Of a DNA stretch of 45,916 bases, positions 1 to 6,693 are shown piece after piece. The stretch covers positions 1 to 45,916 of the forward strand of contig CAYUCP010000003.1 in NCBI GenBank assembly GCA_964443315.1. The letters run 5' to 3'. The position numbers and the translations under genes are program-made. The notes under the pieces are model-generated. The model was not told where the DNA came from, made no database searches, and saw only the letters and a list, made by a program, of their open reading frames with translations. Every line of letters starts with the position of its first letter. Position 1 is the stretch's first letter. Source of the DNA: JAGOTP01 sp964443315 (lineage in GTDB: Bacteria > Patescibacteriota > Patescibacteriia > 2-12-FULL-60-25).

Positions 1-55
1 CTGCGCCAATGCCGCGCGGTAAACGGCAACGAGTTTTACCCCCTCGCGTTCGGCT
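1..55. repeat. 55-bp terminal direct repeat (circularisation overlap), left copy
   Basis: Bases 1-55 are identical to bases 45862-45916. A gene is split in frame across the joint, so this is best read as the overlap left when a circular or circularly permuted genome was assembled, giving a unit length near 45,861 bp. A genuine 55-bp direct terminal repeat is possible but much less likely, because physical phage terminal repeats are normally hundreds of bases and would not sit inside a coding frame. Confidence 0.93.
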
Positions 56-342
56 ATCTCCGAGCACGCCTTGTGCATCTCGATAGAAACACTCGTCTGA
101 ACACTGGAGATATTGGCTTGCACTTGATCCCATTCTCGGAGGACGCCTGCGTCAATTCCAGAATCGAGGTAGGCGGGAATGGCCTGCCTCAGAATAAAGG
201 CCATATCAACGCCTGCTTTTCTGGATGCCTTTTTGTAGTAGTCAAGCAGGCTGCTTGGCATACTGATGTATGCCGGGATGCGATAGGTTGGGCTTGGCTT
301 TTGGCTGATAAGCCGGGTTACAACGCCATTAAAGTCTTTCAT
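1..342 (-). CDS. Ribbon-helix-helix-like small regulator (main part of gene crossing the joint)
   Basis: ATG at 342; the frame stays open to base 1 (114 codons) and continues through the circular joint for 12 more residues to a TAA at 45823, giving 126 aa. Residues about 20-60 contain a short strand followed by two helices (ISMPSSLLDYYKKASRKAG, then a helix with IPAYL), the layout expected for an Arc/MetJ/CopG-type ribbon-helix-helix DNA-binding domain; the rest is helical. A promoter lies directly upstream (359-387) and a terminator directly after the stop (45782-45818), so this is a monocistronic unit. Its promoter shares a 15-bp identical block with the early rightward promoter, fitting a copy-control or repressor role. 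Function is inferred; a plasmid-type partition or copy regulator is equally possible. Confidence 0.72.
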   Translation of the reverse strand, partial: MKDFNGVVTRLISQKPSPTYRIPAYISMPSSLLDYYKKASRKAGVDMAFILRQAIPAYLDSGIDAGVLREWDQVQANISSVQTSVSIEMHKACSEIAEREGVKLVAVYRAALAQ

Positions 343-358
343 TTCTTTACTTAATCAA

Positions 359-387
359 GAATAACATGATTATAGTCATCTTGTCAA
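359..387 (-). promoter_or_regulatory. Promoter of the RHH-like gene
   Basis: On the minus strand, TTGACA (387-382) is followed 17 bases later by TTATTC (364-359), and the ATG is at 342. The -35 and spacer (TTGACAAGATGACTA, then AATCA after one mismatch) match the early promoter at 1069-1089 in 20 of 21 positions, implying a shared operator or regulator. Confidence 0.6.
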
Positions 388-395
388 GTGGTATA

Positions 396-430
396 GAAAA
401 ACAAAAAACCGGCGGTAATGTCCGCCGGTT
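396..430 (-). terminator. Intrinsic terminator with TTTTTTGTTTTTC tract
   Basis: Minus-strand hairpin AACCGGCGG / CCGCCGGTT (arms 422-430 and 407-415) runs into TTTTTTGTTTTTC (408-396). It ends leftward transcripts of the 460-1007 gene and insulates the RHH-like gene. The same U-tract architecture recurs at 38176 and 26201. Confidence 0.85.
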
Positions 431-459
431 TGTAAACTACTTCAAAATTTTTTAATTCT

Positions 460-1007
460 CTATCTTTGCGCCCGCCTAAACCCCGCGTTTCGTGCCTCGG
501 CTTCACTCTTAAAACATGCCACATTCGAGAACGTGTAGGCGTAATCACGCATCCCCGGCGCGTGATAAATTCCGCTGTTGCGGTTGCCCTTCACCTCATT
601 TTGCTGGCACGGCCACCACGCCGGGTCAACCCGCCGCCGCGAGGCCGTCTCCTGCGTGAACACTGGCGCGGCTGGGGCCGGGATGGCGGTCGCGGTTGGC
701 GCGGGCTTTGGCGTAGCGGTGTAGAGCGCCGTGGCCGGTGGGCGGGGCGTCTCGGTTGGCTTTGCGGTCGCCGTTGGCGGGATGGCCGTTGCAGTTGGGA
801 AGAGCGTGTTGGTCGGGTAGGCAACCAGCGTTTTGACAGCGGCGGTGTTGGTATTGCTACTTCGTATCCGATACCCTGGTGACCACTCTCAATATGCGAA
901 AATTTTGAAGAGTTAAATCCGCCCTTGTTCGCAAGCCATTCCCTAGTGCGCTCACGACCAGCTAACTCAAGGTCAATCCAAGCTAGCCACTCACGCGCAT
1001 TAGCCAC
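460..1007 (-). CDS. HTH + Pro/Thr-rich linker + C-terminal sunset-type domain protein, apparently frameshifted
   Basis: Two overlapping minus frames appear to be one gene. The first starts at GTG 1007 and encodes an HTH-like N-terminus (residues about 1-50: REWLANKGGFNSSKFSHIES, then GIGYEVAI), resembling the DNA-binding half of Cro/CI-type regulators. After about base 850 this frame turns into Arg/Pro-rich nonsense. The neighbouring frame, open from about 885 to the TAG at 460, encodes a low-complexity Pro/Thr/Ala linker and a C-terminal domain with WPCQQNEVKGNRNSGIYHAP and CFKSEAEARNAGFRRA, matching the small Cys-containing 'sunset' domain seen at the C-terminus of secreted nucleases (KGN, IYHxPG, CxxEAEAxxAGxR). 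That second frame has no ATG, GTG or TTG start of its own before an upstream stop, so a frameshift near 850-885 is needed, whether real, programmed or a sequencing error. HTH plus a secreted-type domain is an odd pairing. Confidence 0.5.
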
Positions 1008-1068
1008 ATTTTTTTGCCCGCCATGTTAATAATGATAATCCTGTTTTTAATCAAGAAAAAACTGATAC

Positions 1069-1096
1069 TTGACAAGATGACTAGAATCAATATAAT
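1069..1096 (+). promoter_or_regulatory. Early rightward promoter
   Basis: TTGACA (1069-1074), 16-base spacer, TATAAT (1091-1096): both hexamers are perfect sigma-70 consensus. An AAAGGAG ribosome site and the ATG at 1138 follow. The spacer shares the AAGATGACTA block with the leftward promoter at 359-387, making it a likely common operator. It should drive the 1138-8095 operon. Confidence 0.88.
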
Positions 1097-1137
1097 CTTT
1101 ACTAAGTCAAGAAAACACAAGTTTCAAAGGAGACCAA

Positions 1138-1494
1138 ATGAGCAACATCGGACTAGCACACGCATTCGCCCACTTAAAGCGAATGCCCATCAATTGCCAT
1201 GTGGAGGGCACAGTGACAGACGAAAAAACAAAGCTGGCCGCGGAGGTCGCCCAGGTGCAGGCCGCCCTCGCCAAATCTTGCACCCCCTGGGTGGTGTTTG
1301 AAGCGCAGGACAACGAGCGATACCTCGTTCAAGTAAACGGCGTCAACTGCATGGTCACCCACGCCAGCCGCGCCCACGCCCTCGCGCTGGCAAACTACGC
1401 CGTCCTCGCGCCCACATCCCACAACGAGCGCAATTTCTGGTTTGTCGGCCCGCAGGCCGCCCGCGCCGCGCTCCAACAGGCGGTGCAATCGTGA
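1138..1494 (+). CDS. Hypothetical protein, first gene of the early operon
   Basis: 118 aa; ATG preceded by AAAGGAGACCAA. Not recognised. The protein is soluble, with an Ala-rich helical stretch at about 35-50 and a middle section (WVVFEAQDNERYLVQVNG) that looks like a small beta-rich fold. It is the promoter-proximal gene of the rightward operon and its stop overlaps the GTG of the next gene. Position suggests an early takeover or host-interaction protein, but nothing in the sequence shows a function. Confidence 0.75.
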   Translation: MSNIGLAHAFAHLKRMPINCHVEGTVTDEKTKLAAEVAQVQAALAKSCTPWVVFEAQDNERYLVQVNGVNCMVTHASRAHALALANYAVLAPTSHNERNFWFVGPQAARAALQQAVQS

Positions 1495-1895
1495 CCGCCG
1501 TCCAGCCAGTCCAAAACTGGTTCTACACAAATGAGCCGGCGCGCATGCCTGGCGAGGCAGACCGCCACGCCTACCATCTCATTCCTGGGCGCGATCCTCG
1601 CCCCGGCAATTTTGAGGACGAGCTGGTGAACGACTTCCTCGTATTCACAAACCAACCAGAGTGGGTTGGTGACGATGTGGAAGGCAATTTGCGCATCGCC
1701 CTGCGCCGCGCGGCAGATGCCGCCGTGCGCACCACGCTGGACGCGGAGAAGCCCGCCAGTGTGGTCTACGAGACCGCCGAGGAGCGCGAGGTAAGGAAGA
1801 CCGACCCGTCCACACTGATTGACGTATTGCTTGCGCAAACGCTCCAAATTGGGCGCATCGCAGACGCGCTTGAGGCAAAGGCGGCGCGTCCATGA
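1491..1895 (+). CDS. Hypothetical protein
   Basis: 134 aa starting at a GTG that overlaps the preceding stop (GTGA), so it is probably translationally coupled. Not recognised. Acidic, Arg/Glu-rich and mostly helical, with a C-terminal helix (IDVLLAQTLQIGRIADALEA) that could form a coiled coil or dimer interface. No catalytic motif, signal peptide or membrane segment is visible. Its stop overlaps the ATG of the next gene. Confidence 0.75.
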   Translation: MTAVQPVQNWFYTNEPARMPGEADRHAYHLIPGRDPRPGNFEDELVNDFLVFTNQPEWVGDDVEGNLRIALRRAADAAVRTTLDAEKPASVVYETAEEREVRKTDPSTLIDVLLAQTLQIGRIADALEAKAARP

Positions 1896-2176
1896 CCCAG
1901 CCCACAATCCAATTCTCCTGCGTTCAATCCGCATACGAAATTCGCCACGCCTGCTTGCGCCGAGACTGGAACAAGCTCAAAACCGAGATGGACTGGGTAA
2001 GGCAGAACGGCGCAACCGTAACCGCCCAGCAAGATTCCAACAGCATCCTCATCATCATCAAACGCGCCAATTCCGATGGGGTGGACTACATCAATGACCT
2101 GCATTCCCGCGATGTAACCCAAATAGTCGAATCCCTGCGTGAGTGCGGCGCAACCATAGAGGAGAAATCAGAATGA
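1892..2176 (+). CDS. Hypothetical small protein
   Basis: 94 aa; its ATG overlaps the previous stop (ATGA), and its own stop overlaps the ATG of the next gene. Not recognised. It alternates helices and strands (NSILIIIKRANS), consistent with a compact alpha/beta fold. Contains two Cys in the N-terminal part and one near the C-terminus without a metal-binding spacing. Confidence 0.75.
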   Translation: MTQPTIQFSCVQSAYEIRHACLRRDWNKLKTEMDWVRQNGATVTAQQDSNSILIIIKRANSDGVDYINDLHSRDVTQIVESLRECGATIEEKSE

Positions 2177-2412
2177 GCAACGGCACAAACATATCCCGCA
2201 TCGCCCGCGCTGGTTCGCTACAAACGCCCAGCATCGTGCGCCGCAACCCAAAACTCGCCCGCGAGATTCGCGCCCGCCGGTTTGCCGCGCCCACCCGCAA
2301 CCGGTGGAGTGGGGCGCTCTGGGCAGCCAACGATACGCTGAAAACCATCTTTGCCATCATCGGCGCCATCGTGGTGCTGGTGATAGGGCTGGTTTTCTTC
2401 GGAGGGTTTTAA
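2173..2412 (+). CDS. Small tail-anchored membrane protein
   Basis: 79 aa from ATG 2173, chosen because GAGGAG lies just upstream and the ATG overlaps the preceding stop; an in-frame ATG at 2143 lies inside the upstream gene. Residues 1-50 are very basic (many Arg, Lys), and residues about 57-77 form one hydrophobic segment (FAIIGAIVVLVIGLVFF), predicting a cytoplasmic N-terminus with a C-terminal membrane anchor. Early phage proteins of this shape often target the host membrane; the role here is unknown. Confidence 0.75.
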   Translation: MSNGTNISRIARAGSLQTPSIVRRNPKLAREIRARRFAAPTRNRWSGALWAANDTLKTIFAIIGAIVVLVIGLVFFGGF

Positions 2413-2672
2413 TGGCACCCGCAACCGCAAACCGCGTCATCGCCGCGTCACCGGCGATGGAAATCCGCGTTCCAGAGATTTTCGACATCGAAGCCGCAGA
2501 AGCGCGTGACGCGCTCCGCCTGGCGCGCGGCGTGGCGGCGCATCAATTCGCCCTGTATGCCTTCGTGCTGAAACTTAGCAACGCGGGCAACCCAGAGGCG
2601 CGGCGGCTGGTTGCCCTGTGCAACACCGAGCCGATGCCGCAAGAAATTTATCCAGACATTCCGTTTATTTAG
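2412..2672 (+). CDS. Hypothetical helical protein
   Basis: 86 aa. The ATG at 2412 overlaps the preceding stop (TAATG), with GGAGGG upstream. Not recognised. Largely helical and Ala-rich (AEARDALRLARGVAAHQFAL), with a Pro-rich C-terminal tail. It lies ten bases before the recombination-type gene, with which it may be co-expressed. Confidence 0.72.
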   Translation: MAPATANRVIAASPAMEIRVPEIFDIEAAEARDALRLARGVAAHQFALYAFVLKLSNAGNPEARRLVALCNTEPMPQEIYPDIPFI

Positions 2673-2681
2673 GAGCAAATC

Positions 2682-3758
2682 ATGGGAGTGCAACCAGCAC
2701 AACAAACTCAGACGATTACGCCATCAACCAGTATCTACATGCCCGCCATGACCATCGTTGAGGCGATGGCGCGGCGCAAGTACTTGGTGGAATTTACCAA
2801 AACGCAGGGGCTTTTTGAGGAAGGCACGCACTTCGGAAAAATCCCCGGCACGGACAAGCCGACCCTGCTAAAGCCTGGCGCAGAAATGCTGCTCACCTTT
2901 TTTGGTCTGAACGCAAAGCCCGAATTGGTGGAAAGCGTGCTGGACTGGACAGGTAAGTCCACTAGTGGAGAGCCGTTCTTTTCGTTCAGTTACCGCTACA
3001 ACATTTATCGCGGCGAACAGCTTATTGCCAGCGCCGATGGCTCATGCAACAGCATGGAAAGCAAGTATCGTTACCGCTGGGTTGGCATACACGATGTGCC
3101 ACCCGGCATGGATACGACCAACCTAAAAAAGAACGAAGGCTCAGTCATCGAGTTCGGATTCTCGATTGACAAGGCGGAATCCACTGGGAAGTATGGCAAA
3201 CCCGCCGCGTATTGGGAAATGTGGCGCGAAGCCATTCGCACTGGCAAGGCAACGAAAACTAAAAAGAAAACACAGGCGGGCAAAGAGTTTGATGCGTGGC
3301 AAATGACGAGCGTGGTGGTTCGTGTTCCAAACCCAGACATCGCCGACCAGGTGAATACGATCATGCAGATGGCGCAGAAACGCGCCCTTGTCGCCGCCAC
3401 GCGCATCGCCGTAAACGCCTCGGAGTTTTTTACGCAGGACTTGGAAGATTTTGCCAACGGCGAGATTATCGAGGGGTCGTTCAAGGATGCGACGCCGCCA
3501 GAGCCCCCGTCCGGTTTTGGTGATTACGGTCATCAAGCGGCTGCACAAAAACCACAAAACGGTAAAACTCAAACCGAACTGCAAATCGCGGTCAGTGCAT
3601 GGCAGGACGCAAAAGCCCGCGCATTAAAAATCGGCGGGCTGGATGAAACCATCAGCAAATTCAAGCCAGCGTCAGACTGCAAAGACCCGCAAATCATTAG
3701 CAACGCCGCCGCCGCACTTCAAGCCGCGTGCGATGCAATCTCGCCGCCCGTCAACTAA
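2682..3758 (+). CDS. Probable phage ssDNA-annealing/recombination-type protein
   Basis: 358 aa; AGGAG just upstream of ATG 2682. The core (residues about 25-265) contains GTHFGKIPGTDKPTLLKPGA early on and MAQKRALVAATRIAVNASEF followed by FTQDLED. That last pattern is one I associate with Rad52/Sak- or RecT-like annealing proteins and related phage recombination proteins of Gram-positive and environmental phages. The Pro/Gln-rich linker (270-300) and a C-terminal helical domain are typical variable tails. It is the largest gene of the early operon beside the methylase. It would bind single-stranded DNA during recombination-dependent replication. Assignment is from motif resemblance and is uncertain; a phage-borne accessory single-strand binding protein is the alternative. 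Confidence 0.62.
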   Translation: MGVQPAQQTQTITPSTSIYMPAMTIVEAMARRKYLVEFTKTQGLFEEGTHFGKIPGTDKPTLLKPGAEMLLTFFGLNAKPELVESVLDWTGKSTSGEPFFSFSYRYNIYRGEQLIASADGSCNSMESKYRYRWVGIHDVPPGMDTTNLKKNEGSVIEFGFSIDKAESTGKYGKPAAYWEMWREAIRTGKATKTKKKTQAGKEFDAWQMTSVVVRVPNPDIADQVNTIMQMAQKRALVAATRIAVNASEFFTQDLEDFANGEIIEGSFKDATPPEPPSGFGDYGHQAAAQKPQNGKTQTELQIAVSAWQDAKARALKIGGLDETISKFKPASDCKDPQIISNAAAALQAACDAISPPVN

Positions 3759-3774
3759 CCCAATCACCCAGCAA

Positions 3775-3799
3775 GCCCCGCCAGAGCGCGCGGCGGGGC
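3775..3799 (+). promoter_or_regulatory. Intercistronic hairpin upstream of SD
   Basis: GCCCCGCC / GGCGGGGC perfect 8-bp stem, 9-base loop, directly followed by AAAGGAA and the ATG at 3814. No U-tract, so not an intrinsic terminator. One of six such hairpins, one in each rightward junction of about 30 bp or more. Confidence 0.7.
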
Positions 3800-3813
3800 A
3801 AAGGAACATACAA

Positions 3814-4371
3814 ATGATTTGCTTTATCTACTCACAAGAAATGACGAATGCATTCCGGCCCACGCCCTGGCATTTGTCAAACGACCCATTCCCCGCCCTG
3901 CGTGGCAATAGTCACACCTATTCCGCGTTTCATGCTGTTTCACAGTCATACGCACCCCGCTGGCACAACGATGTGATGCCAACAGAGGACGGATGCGCCT
4001 GCCCGCGCATCGCGCTCGACGGGAGTTTTACAAAAATCATCACCACCGCCAAGGGCGCCAGCCTGCTCGTTCCCTGCGATGAAAACGAAGACGAAATGTT
4101 GATCTTCGCCAGCCTTCGCGGCGGTTTTCGCGGCAACTACAGTCGCATTGAAGCCGTTGGCGCAGAAATGCTTTTCCAGCGTCAGGGCGAAAAACACTGT
4201 GTGCCCACCGCGCACATCATCGCTCGCCTCAACCGCCCCGCAGGTTACCTCTTTGCCGAAACCGGGCGGCGGTGCGGAACTGGCATTGTGGAAGTCTTTC
4301 AGTGGAACTACTACAAAACCATGCCCACCGAAGAATTTGAGGCATGGCGCGAACATCAACCAGCCAACTAG
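3814..4371 (+). CDS. Hypothetical protein
   Basis: 185 aa from ATG 3814, chosen for the AAAGGAA upstream; the frame extends back to 3643 but that part overlaps the recombination gene. An in-frame ATG at 3841 is the alternative start. Not recognised. The protein has an aromatic N-terminus, several Cys (including CACPR) and alternating strands, suggesting a compact beta-rich fold. No membrane segment. It stands between two intercistronic hairpins, so it may be regulated independently of its neighbours. Confidence 0.7.
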   Translation: MICFIYSQEMTNAFRPTPWHLSNDPFPALRGNSHTYSAFHAVSQSYAPRWHNDVMPTEDGCACPRIALDGSFTKIITTAKGASLLVPCDENEDEMLIFASLRGGFRGNYSRIEAVGAEMLFQRQGEKHCVPTAHIIARLNRPAGYLFAETGRRCGTGIVEVFQWNYYKTMPTEEFEAWREHQPAN

Positions 4372-4395
4372 CCGGATTCACTCCTCCTCATTTGC

Positions 4396-4425
4396 TTGCC
4401 CCGCCATGCGCATCCGGCGGGGCAA
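4396..4425 (+). promoter_or_regulatory. Intercistronic hairpin upstream of SD
   Basis: TTGCCCCGCC / GGCGGGGCAA perfect 10-bp stem with 10-base loop, overlapping the start of AAAGGAAC before the ATG at 4439. The 3' arm and following bases (GGCGGGGCAAAGGAAC) are identical to those at 3792-3807. Confidence 0.72.
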
Positions 4426-4438
4426 AGGAACAACAACG

Positions 4439-4729
4439 ATGAAGATTCAAATAAAAACAATTCTGGCCCACGAGCCGACCACCGTGGAGTTGGCGGATGT
4501 TGGCGCGTGCTACCCGGATGATGATGTAATTTATTTCAACAACTCTCCGTTCTTGCTTCATTCCGCAAGCCCTGTTATTGAAGCGACAGACGAGCAAATA
4601 AACGAGCTAATCGCATCATTATTTGACGGTTTCTACCCGTGGTCGGAGGACGAGCTTGTCTCAATGCGCCCTCTTGTCCGCAACTGGCTCGCCGCGCTCA
4701 ACCAGCCCGCGAACGCAGAGGTGAAGTAA
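4439..4729 (+). CDS. Hypothetical protein
   Basis: 96 aa from ATG 4439 with AAAGGAAC upstream; the longer in-frame extension to 4148 overlaps the preceding gene and is rejected. Not recognised. Starts with two beta strands (MKIQIKTILA, TTVELADVG) and continues with an acidic helix (ATDEQINELIASLFDGFY), so it is probably a small acidic alpha/beta protein. Acidic early phage proteins can be DNA mimics, but charge alone does not establish that. Confidence 0.7.
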   Translation: MKIQIKTILAHEPTTVELADVGACYPDDDVIYFNNSPFLLHSASPVIEATDEQINELIASLFDGFYPWSEDELVSMRPLVRNWLAALNQPANAEVK

Positions 4730-4732
4730 ACC

Positions 4733-5104
4733 ATGTTAGATATAACCAAACTTTTAGACCAATACGGCGACCTCACTGCGCACTACGATGCTATTCGCAT
4801 TGGCGCAGAGGTCAAACGCGCCGAGATTATGCGCCCAGTCCAAGACGATCTGGACGCGCTGGAAGCCGAGACCACGCCGGCGCTCGCCGAGATTCAGAAT
4901 GCCATCAATGATATTTCCGCGGAGATAAAAGCCGCCGTTGCCAGCGGCGGTCAGAGCGTGAAAGGCGGGCGGTTTCAAGCCGTCTATACAAAGGGTCGCG
5001 TGTCGTGGGACACAAAAGCCCTGGATGGCTACGCCGCCGCGCATCCAGAAATCCAGCAATTCAAGAAAGTTGGCGAGCCGAGCGTGAGCATCCGCGCCAA
5101 TTGA
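4733..5104 (+). CDS. Coiled-coil protein resembling phage Gp157/Gam-like small proteins
   Basis: 123 aa; GAGGTGAAG upstream of ATG 4733. Residues about 20-70 form a charged amphipathic helix pair (heptad-like Leu/Ile/Ala spacing). The C-terminal 40 residues carry GRVSWDTKALDGYAAAHPEI and VGEPSVSIR, a conserved ending I associate with phage Gp157/Gam-like hypothetical proteins. Gam-type proteins protect DNA ends from host exonuclease and often travel with annealing proteins, which fits the neighbourhood. Family resemblance only; no binding residues can be confirmed. Confidence 0.55.
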   Translation: MLDITKLLDQYGDLTAHYDAIRIGAEVKRAEIMRPVQDDLDALEAETTPALAEIQNAINDISAEIKAAVASGGQSVKGGRFQAVYTKGRVSWDTKALDGYAAAHPEIQQFKKVGEPSVSIRAN

Positions 5105-5114
5105 GCAATAAATC

Positions 5115-5252
5115 ATGGACGAAACAACACTCAGCTTTGCCGCGATTGTGTTTGCGGTCATCGTGACCCGCGCGGCCATCCGCCAGTTTCGTATCGCCGA
5201 CCAACAACTAATTGACCTCTGCTGTCCAATGGCCTGCGCGACTAAACCATGA
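5115..5252 (+). CDS. Small single-pass membrane protein
   Basis: 45 aa, from ATG 5115 to TGA 5252; the stop overlaps the ATG of the next gene (ATGA). Residues 6-22 (LSFAAIVFAVIVTRAAI) are hydrophobic and followed by basic residues, consistent with one membrane helix and a cytoplasmic C-terminus. The C-terminal tail has three Cys in a short stretch (LCCPMAC). Fits its slot exactly and is likely real despite its size. Function unknown. Confidence 0.6.
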   Translation: MDETTLSFAAIVFAVIVTRAAIRQFRIADQQLIDLCCPMACATKP

Positions 5253-5725
5253 GAATCCAATCACCACCATCCCCGGCGCAGCCCAACCCATTTGCGGCGT
5301 TGCCGTTGTTCAACCTGCCGCCCATAGACTTGCCAAAAGACGCCCGCGGCCAGACCCGCTACGAGCGGTTTGCAGCATTCAACGCGGCCAACCCGCATGT
5401 GTATGAAACCCTGCGCGAGATGGCGCTGGCCGCCAAGCGCGCCGGGCGCCAGCGGGGTGGGGTAAAGGCGATGTTGGAAGCATTGCGCTGGTCGTCCATC
5501 ACCACGCGCGGCGAGGATTGGAAGATCAACAACGACTTCGCGCCGTTTTATTCGCGCCTGCTCAAAAAGAACAACCCGGAACTGGTTGACTTCTTCGCAG
5601 ACCGCGAGAGCGAGGCAGATAACGAACCCTCGCTCAAAATCGTAGCTCACAGCCCGCAGGAGCAGGCTGGTGTGAGCGCGGCCCCCAGCCGCGCGGCCCT
5701 TCCCCAAGGGCATTCCTCCTTTTGA
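5249..5725 (+). CDS. Conserved phage hypothetical protein
   Basis: 158 aa; ATG overlaps the preceding stop. The middle (residues about 35-115) has the recurrent pattern RYERFAAFNAANPHVYETLR, then GGVKAMLEALRW and KINNDFAPFYSRLL. I recognise this layout from many tailed-phage proteins of unknown function that sit next to methylases, nucleases or regulators. The N-terminus is Pro-rich and the C-terminus looks disordered. No catalytic motif is visible. It precedes the Dam-type methylase by 60 bases, separated by a hairpin. Confidence 0.75.
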   Translation: MRIQSPPSPAQPNPFAALPLFNLPPIDLPKDARGQTRYERFAAFNAANPHVYETLREMALAAKRAGRQRGGVKAMLEALRWSSITTRGEDWKINNDFAPFYSRLLKKNNPELVDFFADRESEADNEPSLKIVAHSPQEQAGVSAAPSRAALPQGHSSF

Positions 5726-5738
5726 ACAACTCGGCAAT

Positions 5739-5766
5739 GTCCCCGGCGTGCTCCTGCGCCGGGGAC
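5739..5766 (+). promoter_or_regulatory. Intercistronic hairpin before the methylase gene
   Basis: GTCCCCGGCG / CGCCGGGGAC perfect 10-bp stem, 8-base loop, about 20 bases before the methylase ATG at 5786. No U-tract follows. Confidence 0.72.
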
Positions 5767-5785
5767 GACTTAAAGAACAAATAAA

Positions 5786-6661
5786 ATGGTAACCAATAAC
5801 ATTAGTCGCCCGGCATTGCGCTGGTTCGGCGGCAAGTGGAAACTGGCCGACTGGATCATCTCGCACTTTCCCGAGCATACTTGCTATTGTGAGCCATACT
5901 CTGGCGCAGCCAGCGTCCTCATCCGTAAGCCGCCCGCTTTTGTGGAGGTTTACAACGACCTCAACGGCATGGCGGTCAACTTTTTCAGAGTTTTGCGCGA
6001 GCGCCCGGATGACCTCATTCGCGCAATTACGCTTACACCATACAGCCGCGCCGAGTATCTGCAAGCGCAAAAGCCGGGTGCGGATGAGGACCCGCTGGAA
6101 AGCGCCCGCCGTTTTGCGGTCTGGTGCTGGCAGGGCAGGGGACGGGGCGGGGTGGTAGAGCTGGGTGGCTGGCGTTTTATGCGAACAGATAGTCGTGGGC
6201 AAACTCCATGCGATGACTGGAACAACATGGCGCACCTTTACGAGATAGCCGCGCGGTTTAAGCGGGCGCAAATTGAATCCGGCGACGCGCTGGACTGCAT
6301 TCGCCGCTATGACACACCAGAAACACTGTTCTATGTGGACCCGCCTTACGTGCGATCCACTCGTTCAGGGCGGTGGGCATCCACCACATATGTTCACGAG
6401 ATGGATGACGCGGCGCATCGTGCGCTTGCCACCACTCTTCTGCAGGCGAAGGGGATGGTCATCCTCAGCGGCTACCCCAGCGACCTTTACGATGAACTTT
6501 ACGCCGGCTGGCATCGTGTAGAAACCACTGCCCGCACCGACGCGCTTGCCTCCAATCGTGAGCGCACAGAAGTGCTCTGGATTTCACCCAACACAGTGAA
6601 GTCCAAAGCCGCGCATTGCTATACGCCCGCGTTCAAATTCGAGAGCGAGGTGGACGCATAA
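5786..6661 (+). CDS. DNA adenine N6-methyltransferase, Dam/D12 class
   Basis: 291 aa, normal for the D12 (alpha-class) family. It would transfer methyl groups from S-adenosylmethionine to adenine N6 in a short DNA site. Visible motifs: FGGK (residues 14-17, motif X) near the N-terminus, EPYSGAASV (36-44, motif I region), YNDLN and, in the second half, LFYVDPPYVR with the catalytic DPPY at 185-188. No restriction enzyme gene accompanies it, so it is an orphan phage methylase, likely for self-protection against host restriction or for timing of replication or packaging. It is one of two methyltransferases here; the other (31159-32709) belongs to a different class. Confidence 0.93.
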   Translation: MVTNNISRPALRWFGGKWKLADWIISHFPEHTCYCEPYSGAASVLIRKPPAFVEVYNDLNGMAVNFFRVLRERPDDLIRAITLTPYSRAEYLQAQKPGADEDPLESARRFAVWCWQGRGRGGVVELGGWRFMRTDSRGQTPCDDWNNMAHLYEIAARFKRAQIESGDALDCIRRYDTPETLFYVDPPYVRSTRSGRWASTTYVHEMDDAAHRALATTLLQAKGMVILSGYPSDLYDELYAGWHRVETTARTDALASNRERTEVLWISPNTVKSKAAHCYTPAFKFESEVDA

Positions 6662-6668
6662 GCCTTCG

Positions 6669-6683
6669 CCTCATCTTATGAGG
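6669..6683 (+). promoter_or_regulatory. Small hairpin containing the SD of the next gene
   Basis: CCTCAT-CTT-ATGAGG: the 3' arm is itself the likely Shine-Dalgarno sequence (GAGG) for the ATG at 6694, so folding would hide it. Six base pairs with a 3-base loop. Confidence 0.5.
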
Positions 6684-6693
6684 TATTAAACCC

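Noticed and set aside
1..55. 55-bp direct terminal repeat as a physical DTR or cos-type end
   Set aside because: An in-frame gene crosses it and the length is typical of an assembly k-mer overlap.
5261..6271. 336-codon minus-strand open frame opposite two early genes
   Set aside because: Lies antisense to the conserved hypothetical and Dam-type methylase genes, has no ribosome site and codes for Arg/Pro/Cys-rich nonsense.
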